Shown: one piece after another, positions 31,927 to 41,858 of the stretch | How the letters are laid out: the number at the start of each line of letters is the position of its first letter | Numbering within the stretch: the stretch's first letter is position 1 | Position numbers and translations under genes: made by a program | The notes under the pieces: model-generated | Seen by the model: only the letters and a program-made list of their open reading frames with translations | The model's database searches: none | Told to the model about the DNA's origin: nothing | Assembly (NCBI GenBank): GCA_012103295.1 | Contig: WLXB01000006.1 | Span: forward strand, 1 to 64,000 | Length of the DNA stretch: 64,000 nt | Direction: 5' to 3' | DNA from: Alphaproteobacteria bacterium | GTDB taxonomy: Bacteria; Pseudomonadota; Alphaproteobacteria; Rhodospirillales; Rhodospirillaceae

Positions 31927-33741
31927 CTATATCGCGCGGGTGGCCTCGCTCAACCAAGGCCCGGCATCATCTCCCAACAGTGGGGCTAGTGTTTCACGAA
32001 CTTGGTGGTGATAACTGTTGAGCCACGTTTTTTCTGACTCAGTGAGTAAGACCGCATCGACCAAGCGCAGATCAATCGGTGCCATGGTCAATGTTTCAAA
32101 TTCGAACAAGGGTTTTTCCGCTCCGTCCGGTGCTTCGCCTTGCCGTACGACAACTAAATTCTCAATGCGAATGCCAAACTCGTCGGTCTTGTAATAGCCA
32201 GGCTCGTTGGACACGACCATACCTTCTTTTAGCGGCGGGCCGAGGCTCGCTTTGCTGATACGTTGCGGTCCCTCGTGAACACCGAGGTATGCGCCGACGC
32301 CATGGCCGGTGCCGTGGTCATAATCGACCCCACCCGCCCACAACGCCGATCGCGCAAACCCATCAAGCTGGCCACCGGCCGTGCCTTCGGGAAAACGAGC
32401 CGTAGCAAGCGCGATGTGGCCCTTGAGAACCTGGGTAAAGCGTCGCCGCTGTTCTTGTGTTGGCGTGCCGATAGCAATGGTGCGGGTCACATCCGTTGTG
32501 CCGTCGAGATACTGGCCACCGCTATCCACGAGAAAGAGTATGTCGCCGGTGATCGCCGCGTCCGTCTCAGGGGTGGCGCGATAGTGCACAATCGCCCCGT
32601 TGCCGCCTGCACCAGAAATGGTCGGGAAGCTCAAGCCTTGGAGCATGTTGTCGCGGCGGCGAAAACGCTCCAGCTCTTCGGCGGTAGACATTTCCGTCAG
32701 CGTGCCGGAAGGTGCTTCCTGATCAAGCCACGCCAAGAATTGTGTGAGAGCAGCGCCGTCCCGAACATGAGCAGCGCGAATACCGTTTACCTCGACGTCG
32801 TTCTTGCACGCCTTTGGAAGAGAGCACGGATCTTCGATAGCGGTTACCGTAAGCCCTGCCGCCTCCAATCGATCGACAGCCCATTGCGACACTGTCGCCT
32901 TATCAACCGCAATTTTTTTGATCGAATCATCCAACGCGTCAACCGCCGCACCGAGCCCATCCACGGGCTCAACGCTCACACCATCACCAAGATGAGCGGC
33001 AACCTCATCTGTTACTTTATCCTGGTCCACAAACAATGATGCGCGGCCATCGGCAAACAGAACAGCGGATGCCAATACCAATGGCGTGTGCTCCACGTCA
33101 GCCCCACGGACGTTGAACAACCAACACAAAGAGTCGAGTGCTGTGACAAGTAGGGCGTCGTGATCATCCTTGCGCAACCCTTCAGCGATCTGTTCCCGCT
33201 TGCTCTGATGGCTCTGACCGGCGAGCGATGTTGGGTGAACTTTGATTGGTGCGCGAGGCCTCTCCGGCTGATCGATCCACACGGCATCAACGGGATTTGC
33301 AGGTAGAGCAACCACCTCCGCTCCGACTTTCTCGCAGGCTTCGCGATAGCGTTTAACCTGATCTGGCGTATGCAAATGAGGGTCATAGCCGAGCTTCTGG
33401 CCCGCCTTCAATGAGTCACTCAGCCACTTACCTAACGGGTCTTCAGGAATATTTTTAAAGTTATACAACGCGTTGTCGGCTTGATCGCGCACCTGGAGTG
33501 TATATCGACCGTCGACAAACAGAGCCGCTTGGTCGCTCAGCACCGCTGCCAACCCGGCCGAGCCAGTGAAGTCCGTCAGCCAGGCCAAACGCTCCGCATA
33601 GGGGGCAACAAACTCACCCTGGTATTCATCACCGCGGGGCACAAGAAAGCCATCCACGGCAGCCGCCTTCAAATGTGCCCGTAGGACCGCCAAACGGTCC
33701 GCGGGGGATGACGAAGCAGAGTGATCAAGGGGTGCGTTCAT
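31927..33741 (-). CDS. Xaa-Pro aminopeptidase (M24B)
   Basis: This 604-residue cytoplasmic enzyme removes N-terminal residues preceding proline. It has two creatinase-N-like domains and a catalytic M24 domain with the full metal set: DSGGQYLDGTTDVTRT (Asp, Asp), GTGHGVGAYLGVHEGP (His), SNEPGYY (Glu) and GIRIENLVVV (Glu). A short C-terminal region follows. The three-domain size is typical of the larger APP1-like aminopeptidases P. Its start overlaps the prmA stop by 4 bp, so it is co-translated with prmA. Confidence 0.93.
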   Translation of the reverse strand: MNAPLDHSASSSPADRLAVLRAHLKAAAVDGFLVPRGDEYQGEFVAPYAERLAWLTDFTGSAGLAAVLSDQAALFVDGRYTLQVRDQADNALYNFKNIPEDPLGKWLSDSLKAGQKLGYDPHLHTPDQVKRYREACEKVGAEVVALPANPVDAVWIDQPERPRAPIKVHPTSLAGQSHQSKREQIAEGLRKDDHDALLVTALDSLCWLFNVRGADVEHTPLVLASAVLFADGRASLFVDQDKVTDEVAAHLGDGVSVEPVDGLGAAVDALDDSIKKIAVDKATVSQWAVDRLEAAGLTVTAIEDPCSLPKACKNDVEVNGIRAAHVRDGAALTQFLAWLDQEAPSGTLTEMSTAEELERFRRRDNMLQGLSFPTISGAGGNGAIVHYRATPETDAAITGDILFLVDSGGQYLDGTTDVTRTIAIGTPTQEQRRRFTQVLKGHIALATARFPEGTAGGQLDGFARSALWAGGVDYDHGTGHGVGAYLGVHEGPQRISKASLGPPLKEGMVVSNEPGYYKTDEFGIRIENLVVVRQGEAPDGAEKPLFEFETLTMAPIDLRLVDAVLLTESEKTWLNSYHHQVRETLAPLLGDDAGPWLSEATRAI

Positions 33742-34694
33742 GATGCACCGAAGCTAAGGGGCCAATTGGGAAGTTGCAACGCCTCGGCTGGTCGACGGAG
33801 GATCAGCGTGGCCCATTCTCCAATATTTATGGTCTGCTCAAGAACAAGGCGCTGAGCGCGATAGGCGTTTAGAACCATTGGTACTTGGTTCGCCAACAGC
33901 CCCGACAGAATAATTCGCCCTCCAGGCGTTAGAAGCGCCGCCATGTCCCTTGCGAGATGGCACAGCGGGCGAGCCAAAATATTGGCCGTGATCACGGCAT
34001 AGGGAGCAGACTGAGCGATCGTCCGAGATCGAACTCCGGTTGCGGCAACAATCCGTACACGTGGAGAAAGATCATTAGCCTGTGTGGTGCGGCGGGCAAC
34101 ACGTACTGCTTCTGGATCGATATCCGACGCCAACACACGACAGCGCCATAGCTTCGCCGCAGCAAGAGCGAGGATGCCGGTTCCGCAACCAACATCGAGT
34201 ACAGCGTAAGGCGCTGATGCCGCGATCAAACGTCGAGACGCCCTGCGCTTCGCTAGACCATCAAGGGCCAGCAAACAGCCACGGGTTGTCGCGTGTTCCC
34301 CGGTGCCGAAGGCTGTAGCCGCGTCGACACGTAGTGATAATTTACCCGGTGGTACCGATCCCGCATCGTGACTGCCGTGCACCCAGAATCGACCGAAGGA
34401 CATCGGTGCAAACGATGACAAAGTCTCGGCAACCCAATCGGTTTCAGGAAGCGAAGCCATTTTGAAAGATGGTACCGGCACGTTCACCGTCGCGGCGATT
34501 AAGGCCAATTGAGCCACGAGGGTTACCCGATCAGGTTTCTCAGCGCGCAAAATATCGATTTGCCACTGGTCACCGATCTGGCGGCCATCGTCATCCAACA
34601 CCTCAAAGGAAGAGAGAGCCAGCGCATCCTCTTCCAAGTGGTCGGAAAAAGCGCCAGCCGCATGAGCCGGAATATGAAAAGAGATCGACCACAT
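33738..34694 (-). CDS. prmA: Ribosomal protein L11 methyltransferase PrmA
   Basis: PrmA trimethylates ribosomal protein L11 using SAM. The 318-residue protein has the N-terminal L11-binding domain and the motif I loop LDVGCGTGILALAAAKLW. Motif IV is AVITANILARPL, equivalent to the usual NxLA segment. The FGTGEHATTRGCL stretch before motif I is a PrmA hallmark. It is followed, with a 4-bp overlap, by the aminopeptidase P gene. Confidence 0.94.
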   Translation of the reverse strand: MWSISFHIPAHAAGAFSDHLEEDALALSSFEVLDDDGRQIGDQWQIDILRAEKPDRVTLVAQLALIAATVNVPVPSFKMASLPETDWVAETLSSFAPMSFGRFWVHGSHDAGSVPPGKLSLRVDAATAFGTGEHATTRGCLLALDGLAKRRASRRLIAASAPYAVLDVGCGTGILALAAAKLWRCRVLASDIDPEAVRVARRTTQANDLSPRVRIVAATGVRSRTIAQSAPYAVITANILARPLCHLARDMAALLTPGGRIILSGLLANQVPMVLNAYRAQRLVLEQTINIGEWATLILRRPAEALQLPNWPLSFGAS

Positions 34695-35079
34695 TAGCGA
34701 TGGCTCCAGGGCCGCGAGAGTGACGCTGCAACCCTATCGGCATTGAAAACGTACTTAGAGGTGACAGGCAAAAACACGTGGAACCCCAAGATATGGTTAA
34801 ACCATTGATTTCATTGTACCCGAGAGCCATGTCGTCGGCATCTGAGGAAGAAACGCCGCGAGCCATACCCGGTCGACGCGCCGCACTGATCCAAAAATGC
34901 GATGACAGCGTAGAAAGATTAGTTAGTCAGCAGAACACAATAATAATGACGAAAACACCCGGTTAGACGACCCCCTTCTGACAACCGGTGCTTGGCGGCG
35001 GAGGCACGACCCCTCCCCCACTCTTTGCCCCCAAAGAGAATGCTTTCGCCGCCAGCTTTTCGTAAGCCAGGCACGACGA
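34695..35079. other. Intergenic region between prmA and uvrD (385 bp)
   Basis: No gene is supported here. A 62-codon open frame on the plus strand (34778-34966, GTG start) has no clear ribosome site and no recognisable product. The right end carries a nested inverted-repeat structure downstream of uvrD, listed separately. The prmA promoter should lie in this interval on the minus strand. Confidence 0.5.
34993..35054 (-). repeat. Nested inverted repeats downstream of uvrD
   Basis: An outer 8-bp repeat (TGGCGGCG at 34993, CGCCGCCA at 35047) encloses a perfect hairpin CTCTTTG-CCCC-CAAAGAG (35021-35038). In the uvrD transcript this would form a long folded 3' end. No U tract follows the hairpin, so rho-independent termination is doubtful. 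Confidence 0.45.
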
Positions 35080-37368
35080 TCACGCCGGCTCCACAAAACT
35101 ATCGATGACCTTCTTGTCACCCGCTTTATCAAAAGCGATCTCAAGACGCGTATTGTCGACAGACTGAATAATGCCGTAACCAAACTTTTGATGGAAAATA
35201 CGCATACCGACGGCATAGCCGCCGGATGACTCGCGTGCCTCGACCTGCCAGCTATCACCCTCGATCACTGGTGCCTTACGACCGCGCGCTTTGGGCCAGC
35301 TTGATCCGCCACCCCAGCCATCCGAAAAGCCCTCTGATTGCCCTTCGCCAAATGATCCCATCAAACCATTGTCTGAGATATTTTCAATGTGCTCGTTGGG
35401 CAGTTCACTAATAAAACGGGACGGTAAGCTGGCCTGCCATTGGTTATAGACCCGCCGGTTGGCAGCATAGGAAATGCTGACCTTTTTTCGCGCCCGCGTA
35501 AGCCCGACATAGGCAAGTCGGCGTTCTTCTTCGACCGCCGCGCCACCGCCGTCATCCAACGCCCGGCGATGAGGGAAAATCTCTTCCTCCCAACCCGGCA
35601 AAAAGACCGTGTCGAACTCAAGCCCTTTGGCGCCATGGAGGGTCATAATCGTGACAGCTTCATCGCCGGCCTTGGAATCGTTCTCCATGACCAAGCTGAC
35701 GTGTTCGAGAAACGCACCGATGGTGTCCCATTCTTCAAGTCCACCAACGAATTCTTTCAAGTTTTCTAATCGCCCAGGCGCTTCCGGAGAAGTGTCCTTC
35801 ATCCACATCTCGGTGTAGCCAGATTCATCCAGCACCTGGGCCGCAAGATCGGCCGGAGACAAGCCATCGCGAAGAGACCGCCAGCGAGACATATCACCAA
35901 TGAGGGTGGTCAACGCTTTCCGGGTTTGGGCGCGCAATTCATCCGTTTCGGTTAGACGCAAAGCCGCTTCCATCAAGCTCAAACCCGCTGACCGCGCGTA
36001 GACGTGAATCTTCTGCACCGTGGTGTCACCGATGCTGCGCTTCGGTTTGTTGACGATGCGCTCGAAGGCGAGATCGTCGGTCGGTGTGGTAATGCACCGC
36101 AGGTAGGCTATGGCATCGCGAATCTCGAGCCGCTCGTAGAAACGCGGACCGCCAACCACACGATAGGGCACGCCTGTGGTGATGAACCGCTCCTCAAACT
36201 CCAGCATCTGAAAACCGGCACGTACGAGAATCGCCATGGATGATAGACTCTCGCCCTTGGTTTGCAGCGCTTCGATTTCCTCGATCACCCAGCGGGCCTC
36301 CTCAGGCCCGTCCCACACCCCTTTGACGGTGACCGGGGCATCTTCACTGTCGGATTCCCCAGCCGGTTTAAGAGTCTTACCAAGACGATCTTCGTTGTGA
36401 TCAATCAAAGCCGAGGCTGCGGCCAGAATTGTTGGTGTCGATCGATAGTTGCGCTCTAAGCGCACCACCTTGGCATCTGTAAAATCTTTCTCGAAGCGTA
36501 GGATATTGCCAACCTCGGCACCGCGCCACGAATAGATCGATTGGTCGTCATCACCAACGCAACACAGATTGCGGTGCTTCTGGCACAACAACCGTAACCA
36601 GAGGTACTGCGCAACGTTGGTATCTTGGTATTCATCGACCAGGATATAACGGAAGCGATCTTGGTATTCCTGCAAGACCTCTGCGTGGTCCTGAAACAGC
36701 GTGAGGCAGTGGAGCAGCAAATCACCAAAGTCGGTGGCATTTAAGGTGATCAGACGCTCTTGATACGCCCGGTACAAATCAACCGCCCGTCCCGCCGCGA
36801 GGTCACCGGCCATAGATGGCGTAACGCGGTCCGGCGTCAGCCCCTTATCCTTCCAACGTTGAATCACGGACAGCACGACCTGGGCGGGCCACTTCTTATG
36901 GTCGATACCATCGGCTTCCATGACCTGCTTAAGCAGGCGGAGTTGATCGTCAGAATCAAGAATAGTGAAGTTGGATTTCAATCCGACCAATTCACCGTGC
37001 TTGCGCAGTATGCGTACACCCAAGGCATGGAAAGTCCCGAGCCACAGCGACTCAGCCATAGGCCCGACCAACCCCCCTACCCGTTCGCGCATTTCACGGG
37101 CGGCACGGTTGGTAAACGTGACGGCCAGGATTTGCCACGGCTGGGCGAGCCTTTTGCCGAGGATATAGGCCAGGCGAGTGATCAAGACCCGGGTCTTGCC
37201 CGTCCCTGCACCGGACAACACAAGCACCGGGCCGTCAGTGATTTCGACTGCTTGCCGCTGCTCAGGATTGAGGCCGGCCAGCCAGGATGGATCGCCAATT
37301 GGCTGCGGTTCTGACGGCGATGACGGAGGTGGATTGTCGTCGAGAGCAAAGGGGTCGGATGGCGTCAT
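35080..37368 (-). CDS. uvrD: UvrD/PcrA-type DNA helicase
   Basis: This 762-residue superfamily 1A helicase should unwind DNA 3'-5' in mismatch and excision repair. It has Q-motif NPEQRQAV, Walker A GAGTGKTR (53-60), DEYQDTN (motif II), DDDQSIYSWRGA (III), VRLERNYRS (IV), TLHGAKGLEFDTVF (V) and VGLTRARK (VI). A C-terminal Tudor-like domain (FGYGIIQSV...) follows. The GDDDQSIYSWRGA motif and the Tudor end favour UvrD/PcrA over Rep. Confidence 0.95.
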   Translation of the reverse strand: MTPSDPFALDDNPPPSSPSEPQPIGDPSWLAGLNPEQRQAVEITDGPVLVLSGAGTGKTRVLITRLAYILGKRLAQPWQILAVTFTNRAAREMRERVGGLVGPMAESLWLGTFHALGVRILRKHGELVGLKSNFTILDSDDQLRLLKQVMEADGIDHKKWPAQVVLSVIQRWKDKGLTPDRVTPSMAGDLAAGRAVDLYRAYQERLITLNATDFGDLLLHCLTLFQDHAEVLQEYQDRFRYILVDEYQDTNVAQYLWLRLLCQKHRNLCCVGDDDQSIYSWRGAEVGNILRFEKDFTDAKVVRLERNYRSTPTILAAASALIDHNEDRLGKTLKPAGESDSEDAPVTVKGVWDGPEEARWVIEEIEALQTKGESLSSMAILVRAGFQMLEFEERFITTGVPYRVVGGPRFYERLEIRDAIAYLRCITTPTDDLAFERIVNKPKRSIGDTTVQKIHVYARSAGLSLMEAALRLTETDELRAQTRKALTTLIGDMSRWRSLRDGLSPADLAAQVLDESGYTEMWMKDTSPEAPGRLENLKEFVGGLEEWDTIGAFLEHVSLVMENDSKAGDEAVTIMTLHGAKGLEFDTVFLPGWEEEIFPHRRALDDGGGAAVEEERRLAYVGLTRARKKVSISYAANRRVYNQWQASLPSRFISELPNEHIENISDNGLMGSFGEGQSEGFSDGWGGGSSWPKARGRKAPVIEGDSWQVEARESSGGYAVGMRIFHQKFGYGIIQSVDNTRLEIAFDKAGDKKVIDSFVEPA

Positions 37369-37447
37369 GGCCGCATCCTAAGCCCTCTTGCCGACGAAAA
37401 CAGCATGAAGTTGAGCTTGCGATTACAAACAGCGGACCGATATGACG

Positions 37448-39208
37448 CTATCGAATTTTGACGTCTGCGTCAGCGCTGAGAAGAGCCATATTGACGGCTC
37501 GCAGGAGTTCACCCGACGAGACACTGCCAACCAAAAATTGGTCCTCAGCGCTACGCACCACAGGGAGGTAATTTCTGCCAGCACCTAGAATAGCGCGAAC
37601 CGCATTCTCCACCGTGTCTGTAGAAAGAATGACAGCAGCAGCGCTGTGCACCAATTCTGAAATAGGTGCATCCCCCCTACCGGTTGCGGCGGCCAGGTCA
37701 GACCCGTTGACCACACCAACGAAATTGCCCTCTTCATCAACGATATAAGCATCTCCAACATTGCGGCTGAGCAGCAAGGTGCGAACTTCGTCGTAGGTGG
37801 CGGTGGTTTTGCATGTCGCGATACTGGGCGCGAGGAAATCAGAAACCGTTGTGCCTTTGAGAGCACTCACATCCTGACCACCGTCTAACACGATCCCAGC
37901 ATCATTCAACTGAGAAAGGAAAATGGACTTAAATCCGGAGAGCTGAGACGTCACCAGAGTAGCGACCACAACGCCGAGCATAACGGCGATGGTTAACGTG
38001 TAGTCCCCGGTCATTTCGAAGATGATGAGTGTCGTCGAAATGGGCGCACCGAGGATCGCCGCCGCCAACGACCCCATACCAACAAGAGCATAAGCCTCTG
38101 GGCCAGAAGACAAGTCTTGGCCAACCATCGTTGCCAATGTGCCAACGGCCACGCCGACAAGGGCGCCAAGCGCCAACGATGGACTAAAGATTCCGCCACC
38201 GAAGCCCCACCCAAGGCACAGCGAGGTCGCGACCAATTTCGCGGCGATCAACGCCATGACTGTGATTATCGGATAAGCATTGCGAAGGGCTTGGTCAGTC
38301 TGCTCATAGCCAACGCCGAGAATTTCGGGAAGCTCAAGGGCGATAAGCCCCACCGCGAGCCCCGCCAATCCCGGTCTAATCCATGCCCGCAGCGATAGCT
38401 TGTCGCCGCTCGATTTAACCAGGGAGATGCCGCGCATCAAGAGCACCGCCGCCAGCCCGCAGGCCACACCGGTCAGCGCAAATGCGGGAAACTCGATCCA
38501 TACAACTGATTCAAATGGTGGGATGGTGAAGGCGGGAAAATCGCCGTAGATGGACCGCGACACCATGGTCGCTGCAATGCTGGACAGCACAACCGGCGCG
38601 AACGCTTTGAGGGCGTAGTTGCCAACGATAACTTCGTGAGCGAACAGCGCGCCCGCAATCGGGACGTTGAACGAGGCCGCAACCGCCGCAGCGCCACCAC
38701 AACCCAGCAAGATCCGCATGGCCGCACGACCAAACTTGAGTTGTTGGCCGAGCCAGGAACTCAATGTCGCGCCAAGCACTACTGCTGGCCCTTCACGACC
38801 GACAGACGCACCCACACCAATGGACGCTGCACTGCCGATGGTCGATGCCAATCCGGGCCACAGCGACATCCGCCCTGATCGAAGGGCGCTTGCCTCGATT
38901 ACATGCGGCACGCCGACACCTCGGCCACCAGGCAGGACAAAGCGATAAAACAGGCCAACGAGCAAGCCGCCGATGCAGGGCACAGCGATAATCTGCCAAG
39001 CCGGCAAAGCGGACGCTATGGTCGCGAGATTTTCACCGCTGCTGCCGTAACCAAATGATTGAATCGCACTGATGAGGGTTCGGAAACCCGCGACCGCCCA
39101 CCCGACAATTGTTCCTATAACAACGGCGAGCACGGTGAGAATAAGGTTGTCGTGGCGCACGATCGAGAGCGCCAGTCCCCTCGCCTTTTCTAGTCCGCCG
39201 AAAACCAT
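37448..39208 (-). CDS. ClC-family chloride channel/transporter with CBS domains
   Basis: The 586-residue membrane protein has the ClC core (about 1-430) and two C-terminal CBS domains (about 450-580). The selectivity motifs are visible: GVGVP (98-101 region, where many ClCs have GSGIP), GREGP with the gating Glu139, and GGIFSPSL. The residue matching the internal proton glutamate of the E. coli exchanger appears to be Val193, as in channel-type ClCs. Whether it is a channel or an exchanger is open. It ends 20 bp upstream-side of metF in a possible two-gene unit. Confidence 0.92.
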   Translation of the reverse strand: MVFGGLEKARGLALSIVRHDNLILTVLAVVIGTIVGWAVAGFRTLISAIQSFGYGSSGENLATIASALPAWQIIAVPCIGGLLVGLFYRFVLPGGRGVGVPHVIEASALRSGRMSLWPGLASTIGSAASIGVGASVGREGPAVVLGATLSSWLGQQLKFGRAAMRILLGCGGAAAVAASFNVPIAGALFAHEVIVGNYALKAFAPVVLSSIAATMVSRSIYGDFPAFTIPPFESVVWIEFPAFALTGVACGLAAVLLMRGISLVKSSGDKLSLRAWIRPGLAGLAVGLIALELPEILGVGYEQTDQALRNAYPIITVMALIAAKLVATSLCLGWGFGGGIFSPSLALGALVGVAVGTLATMVGQDLSSGPEAYALVGMGSLAAAILGAPISTTLIIFEMTGDYTLTIAVMLGVVVATLVTSQLSGFKSIFLSQLNDAGIVLDGGQDVSALKGTTVSDFLAPSIATCKTTATYDEVRTLLLSRNVGDAYIVDEEGNFVGVVNGSDLAAATGRGDAPISELVHSAAAVILSTDTVENAVRAILGAGRNYLPVVRSAEDQFLVGSVSSGELLRAVNMALLSADADVKIR

Positions 39209-39228
39209 TGCCGCTCCGTAAGAATTGC

Positions 39229-40209
39229 CTACGTCGTCGCGTTATCGCCTTTGGGTCGAATGCCGAGCACATGGCAAATGGCGTAACTCAGATCAGCTCT
39301 ATTGAGGGTGTAGAAATGAAACTCTGACACACCCCCGGTTACCAGTCGCTTGACCTGTTCAACTGCAAGACTAGCAGAGACCAGCTCTCGCGTACCTGGG
39401 TCGTCGTCCAGACCGTCGAACAGTTCATACATCCACGACGGGACGCCCGTGCCACTTCGTTTGGCAAAGTTGGTATTTTGTTTGAAATGCGCAATGGGCA
39501 TCAAGCCAGGAACGATGGGCACAGTGATACCCGCAGCAGCAGCGCGATCCTGGAAACGGAAATACAAATCCGGGTCAAAAAAGACCTGTGTGATCGCACG
39601 GGTCGCACCGGCATCGATCTTACGCTTGAGGTTATCTAAATCTGCTTCAGCGCTCTCCGCTTCCATATGGGTCTCGGGATAAGCAGCAACACTGATTTCG
39701 AAGTCGGCGACCTTTTTAAGACCTGCAACGAGATCACAGGCGTAGTCGTAGCCGTCCGGATGCGGCGAATAAGACTCTTCACCACCGGGCGGATCACCAC
39801 GCAGAGCGACAATATGATGCACGCCGGCGTCCCAGTAGCGCCGGGCGACATCGTCTACCTCGCCGCGAGATGCACCAACACAGGTGAGATGGGCCGCCGC
39901 AACCATGTCGGTCTCGTTCTGAATGCGGACCACGGTGTCGTGGGTCCGTTCGCGCGTCGATCCACCCGCCCCATAAGTGACAGACACGAAGCGCGGCTGA
40001 AGTGGAGCCAAGCGCTCAATCGCCGTCCATAGCTTGGTCTGCATTTTCTCGGTCTTAGGCGGGAAAAATTCAAACGAAACTTGCACATCGGGTGGCAACG
40101 TCTCGATTAGGGGCGACCCTAGGCTCTTAATTATCTCGGCGTCTGGCACGAAGTCCTCATTAAACTGTGTTCTTGATGTCACATTGAATGGCGGTTTTCT
40201 ATCAAGCAT
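39229..40209 (-). CDS. metF: Methylenetetrahydrofolate reductase MetF
   Basis: MetF reduces 5,10-methylene-THF to 5-methyl-THF with FAD, supplying methyl groups for methionine synthesis. The 326-residue protein has the TIM-barrel signatures VSFEFFPPKTEKM, SVTYGAGGSTRERT, HLTCVGASR and ALRGDPP. About 40 residues precede the conserved FEFFPP strand, a little longer than E. coli MetF. No metH or riboswitch is nearby in the window. Confidence 0.96.
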   Translation of the reverse strand: MLDRKPPFNVTSRTQFNEDFVPDAEIIKSLGSPLIETLPPDVQVSFEFFPPKTEKMQTKLWTAIERLAPLQPRFVSVTYGAGGSTRERTHDTVVRIQNETDMVAAAHLTCVGASRGEVDDVARRYWDAGVHHIVALRGDPPGGEESYSPHPDGYDYACDLVAGLKKVADFEISVAAYPETHMEAESAEADLDNLKRKIDAGATRAITQVFFDPDLYFRFQDRAAAAGITVPIVPGLMPIAHFKQNTNFAKRSGTGVPSWMYELFDGLDDDPGTRELVSASLAVEQVKRLVTGGVSEFHFYTLNRADLSYAICHVLGIRPKGDNATT

Positions 40210-40386
40210 GACGTCTATATCACATGAACACCGCAGATTCTCTGGTCACTGGCCATATGCGCATAACGCCTTCGCGGAAACGTGTATGGTGTTTGCAATC
40301 CCGCTGTGATACCAGATTTAGTATGTTAAAGCCCAGTTTTCTGCGGCACAAATAGGATTTAAGCGCGACTTTGCCCCAGGTTTTTG

Positions 40387-41247
40387 ATGTCTAGATTTAT
40401 GGTTTCTCCTCCTTTTTTCCGACGTGCTGTTTTGCCCTTGGTAGCTCTGTTTGCCCTGAGCGGGTGCGCGGACAAACCCCCGGCATCCAACCCGGAGGCC
40501 CTTCGCGCCTACGAAGAAACGAACGATCCGCTTGAGCCGTGGAACCGGTCCATGCACCAGCTCGACCAGGGTCTCGACACCGTCCTCTTCAATCCGACCA
40601 TCGCGGTTTATCAGACGATTATTCCAGAGCCAGGGCGCCAGGGCGTAACCAATGCATTTCGCAATTTCCGCGCTCCGATCACATTCGCCAATGATGTTTT
40701 TCAGGGTCAAGGCAGCCGAGCCGGGACAACACTTGGTCGCTTTCTGATCAATTCGACCGTTGGCTTGTTCGGCTTGTTCGATGTGGCTGCGCGTATGGGC
40801 ATGCCCTATCACTCCGAAGATTTGGGCCAGACCCTAGCTGTCTGGGGTGTCGGTGAAGGCCCCTACTTGTATGTGCCCATCTTAGGCCCATCCGGTGGAC
40901 GGGATTTGACTGGTTATGCAGTCGACAACATGGGCATTGATGCAATGGCCTGGATCGGGCGGGCTGATAATCCATTCTGGTGGCAGGTGGCCTATTTCGG
41001 AGCTCTCGCCACTGACACAAAGAGCAACGCCAAGCCAGTCCTCGAGGAACTCAAAGAATCCTCAGTTGATTATTATGCGGCGCTTAGGTCCGCCTATCGC
41101 CAAAACCGTGCCAAAGAAATTCGGAACGGCGCTCCGGCCCCTCTACCGTCCTTCGATGATTTTGACGACGAAGATGGCGACGGCGATCCGTTCTCCGGCC
41201 TTGAGCCCGAAACCACCTCAGCGCAAACAGCGGCGCGGCCACAGTAG
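40387..41247 (+). CDS. mlaA: Outer-membrane lipid asymmetry lipoprotein MlaA (VacJ)
   Basis: MlaA removes mislocalised phospholipids from the outer leaflet of the outer membrane and passes them to MlaC. The product (286 residues) has a lipoprotein signal with LSGC (Cys27), the family motif DPLEPWNRSMHQLDQGLD, and then FLINSTVGLFGLFDVA and YLYVPILGPS. A C-terminal acidic tail is extra. The ATG at 40387 follows an in-frame TTG. It overlaps mlaC by 1 bp. The MlaFED ABC transporter genes are not in the window. Confidence 0.95.
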   Translation: MSRFMVSPPFFRRAVLPLVALFALSGCADKPPASNPEALRAYEETNDPLEPWNRSMHQLDQGLDTVLFNPTIAVYQTIIPEPGRQGVTNAFRNFRAPITFANDVFQGQGSRAGTTLGRFLINSTVGLFGLFDVAARMGMPYHSEDLGQTLAVWGVGEGPYLYVPILGPSGGRDLTGYAVDNMGIDAMAWIGRADNPFWWQVAYFGALATDTKSNAKPVLEELKESSVDYYAALRSAYRQNRAKEIRNGAPAPLPSFDDFDDEDGDGDPFSGLEPETTSAQTAARPQ

Positions 41248-41852
41248 TGCGGGTCCTTGCGCTCACCCTCCTGCTGGTCCTCGGCGGGTCTCAAAGCCAT
41301 GCGGCTGATGAGCCCTGGCGGACAGATCCCACGGCGTTCATCAATTACTTCGCTGAGGCTGGAATCGACGGCATTCTGACCGCAGACATTGACGATGTTG
41401 AAAAAGCTGCCCGTTTTCGCACCCTATTCAACGATGGTTTCGACATTCCGGCGATCAGCCGTTTCGTCATCGGTCGCACCTGGCGCCGCACGAGTGATGC
41501 GGACAAAGAGGCATTCATCGCCTTGTTCGAGGATGTCATTGTTTATACGTGGTCACGTCGATTCAGCGAATACACGGGCCAGACCATCGAGGTGCGCGGC
41601 ACATCACCTGATGGAGACATCGGAACACTGGTCGATAGCGTTATCGTCGACGAGGACGGCCAAACAATCTCAGCCCAGTGGCGTTTGCGGCAAAGGGAAG
41701 AAGGCTTGCGTATCGTTGATGTCATCATCGAAGGGGTGAGCATGGCGATCACCTACCGGCAAGACTATGCCTCTGTGATTCGCCAGCAGGGTGGAATGTC
41801 CGGTCTGCTTGACCTTCTCGGCAGACAAGTCGTCGAAAGCGCCCCGTCTTAA
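41247..41852 (+). CDS. mlaC: Periplasmic phospholipid-binding protein MlaC
   Basis: The 201-residue protein has a signal peptide (about 1-19, ending SHA) and the MlaC/Ttg2D fold (FRTLFNDGFDIPAISRFVIGRTWR, FSEYTGQTIEVRG, IVDVIIEGVSMAITYRQDY). It shuttles lipids between MlaA and the inner-membrane MlaFEDB complex. It starts with a GTG whose first base is the last base of the mlaA stop. It ends 6 bp before the convergent TonB-receptor-like gene. Confidence 0.94.
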   Translation: MRVLALTLLLVLGGSQSHAADEPWRTDPTAFINYFAEAGIDGILTADIDDVEKAARFRTLFNDGFDIPAISRFVIGRTWRRTSDADKEAFIALFEDVIVYTWSRRFSEYTGQTIEVRGTSPDGDIGTLVDSVIVDEDGQTISAQWRLRQREEGLRIVDVIIEGVSMAITYRQDYASVIRQQGGMSGLLDLLGRQVVESAPS

Positions 41853-41858
41853 CGGACG

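Noticed and set aside
34778..34966. 62-codon plus-strand open frame in the prmA-uvrD gap
   Set aside because: It has a GTG start without a clear ribosome site and no recognisable product.
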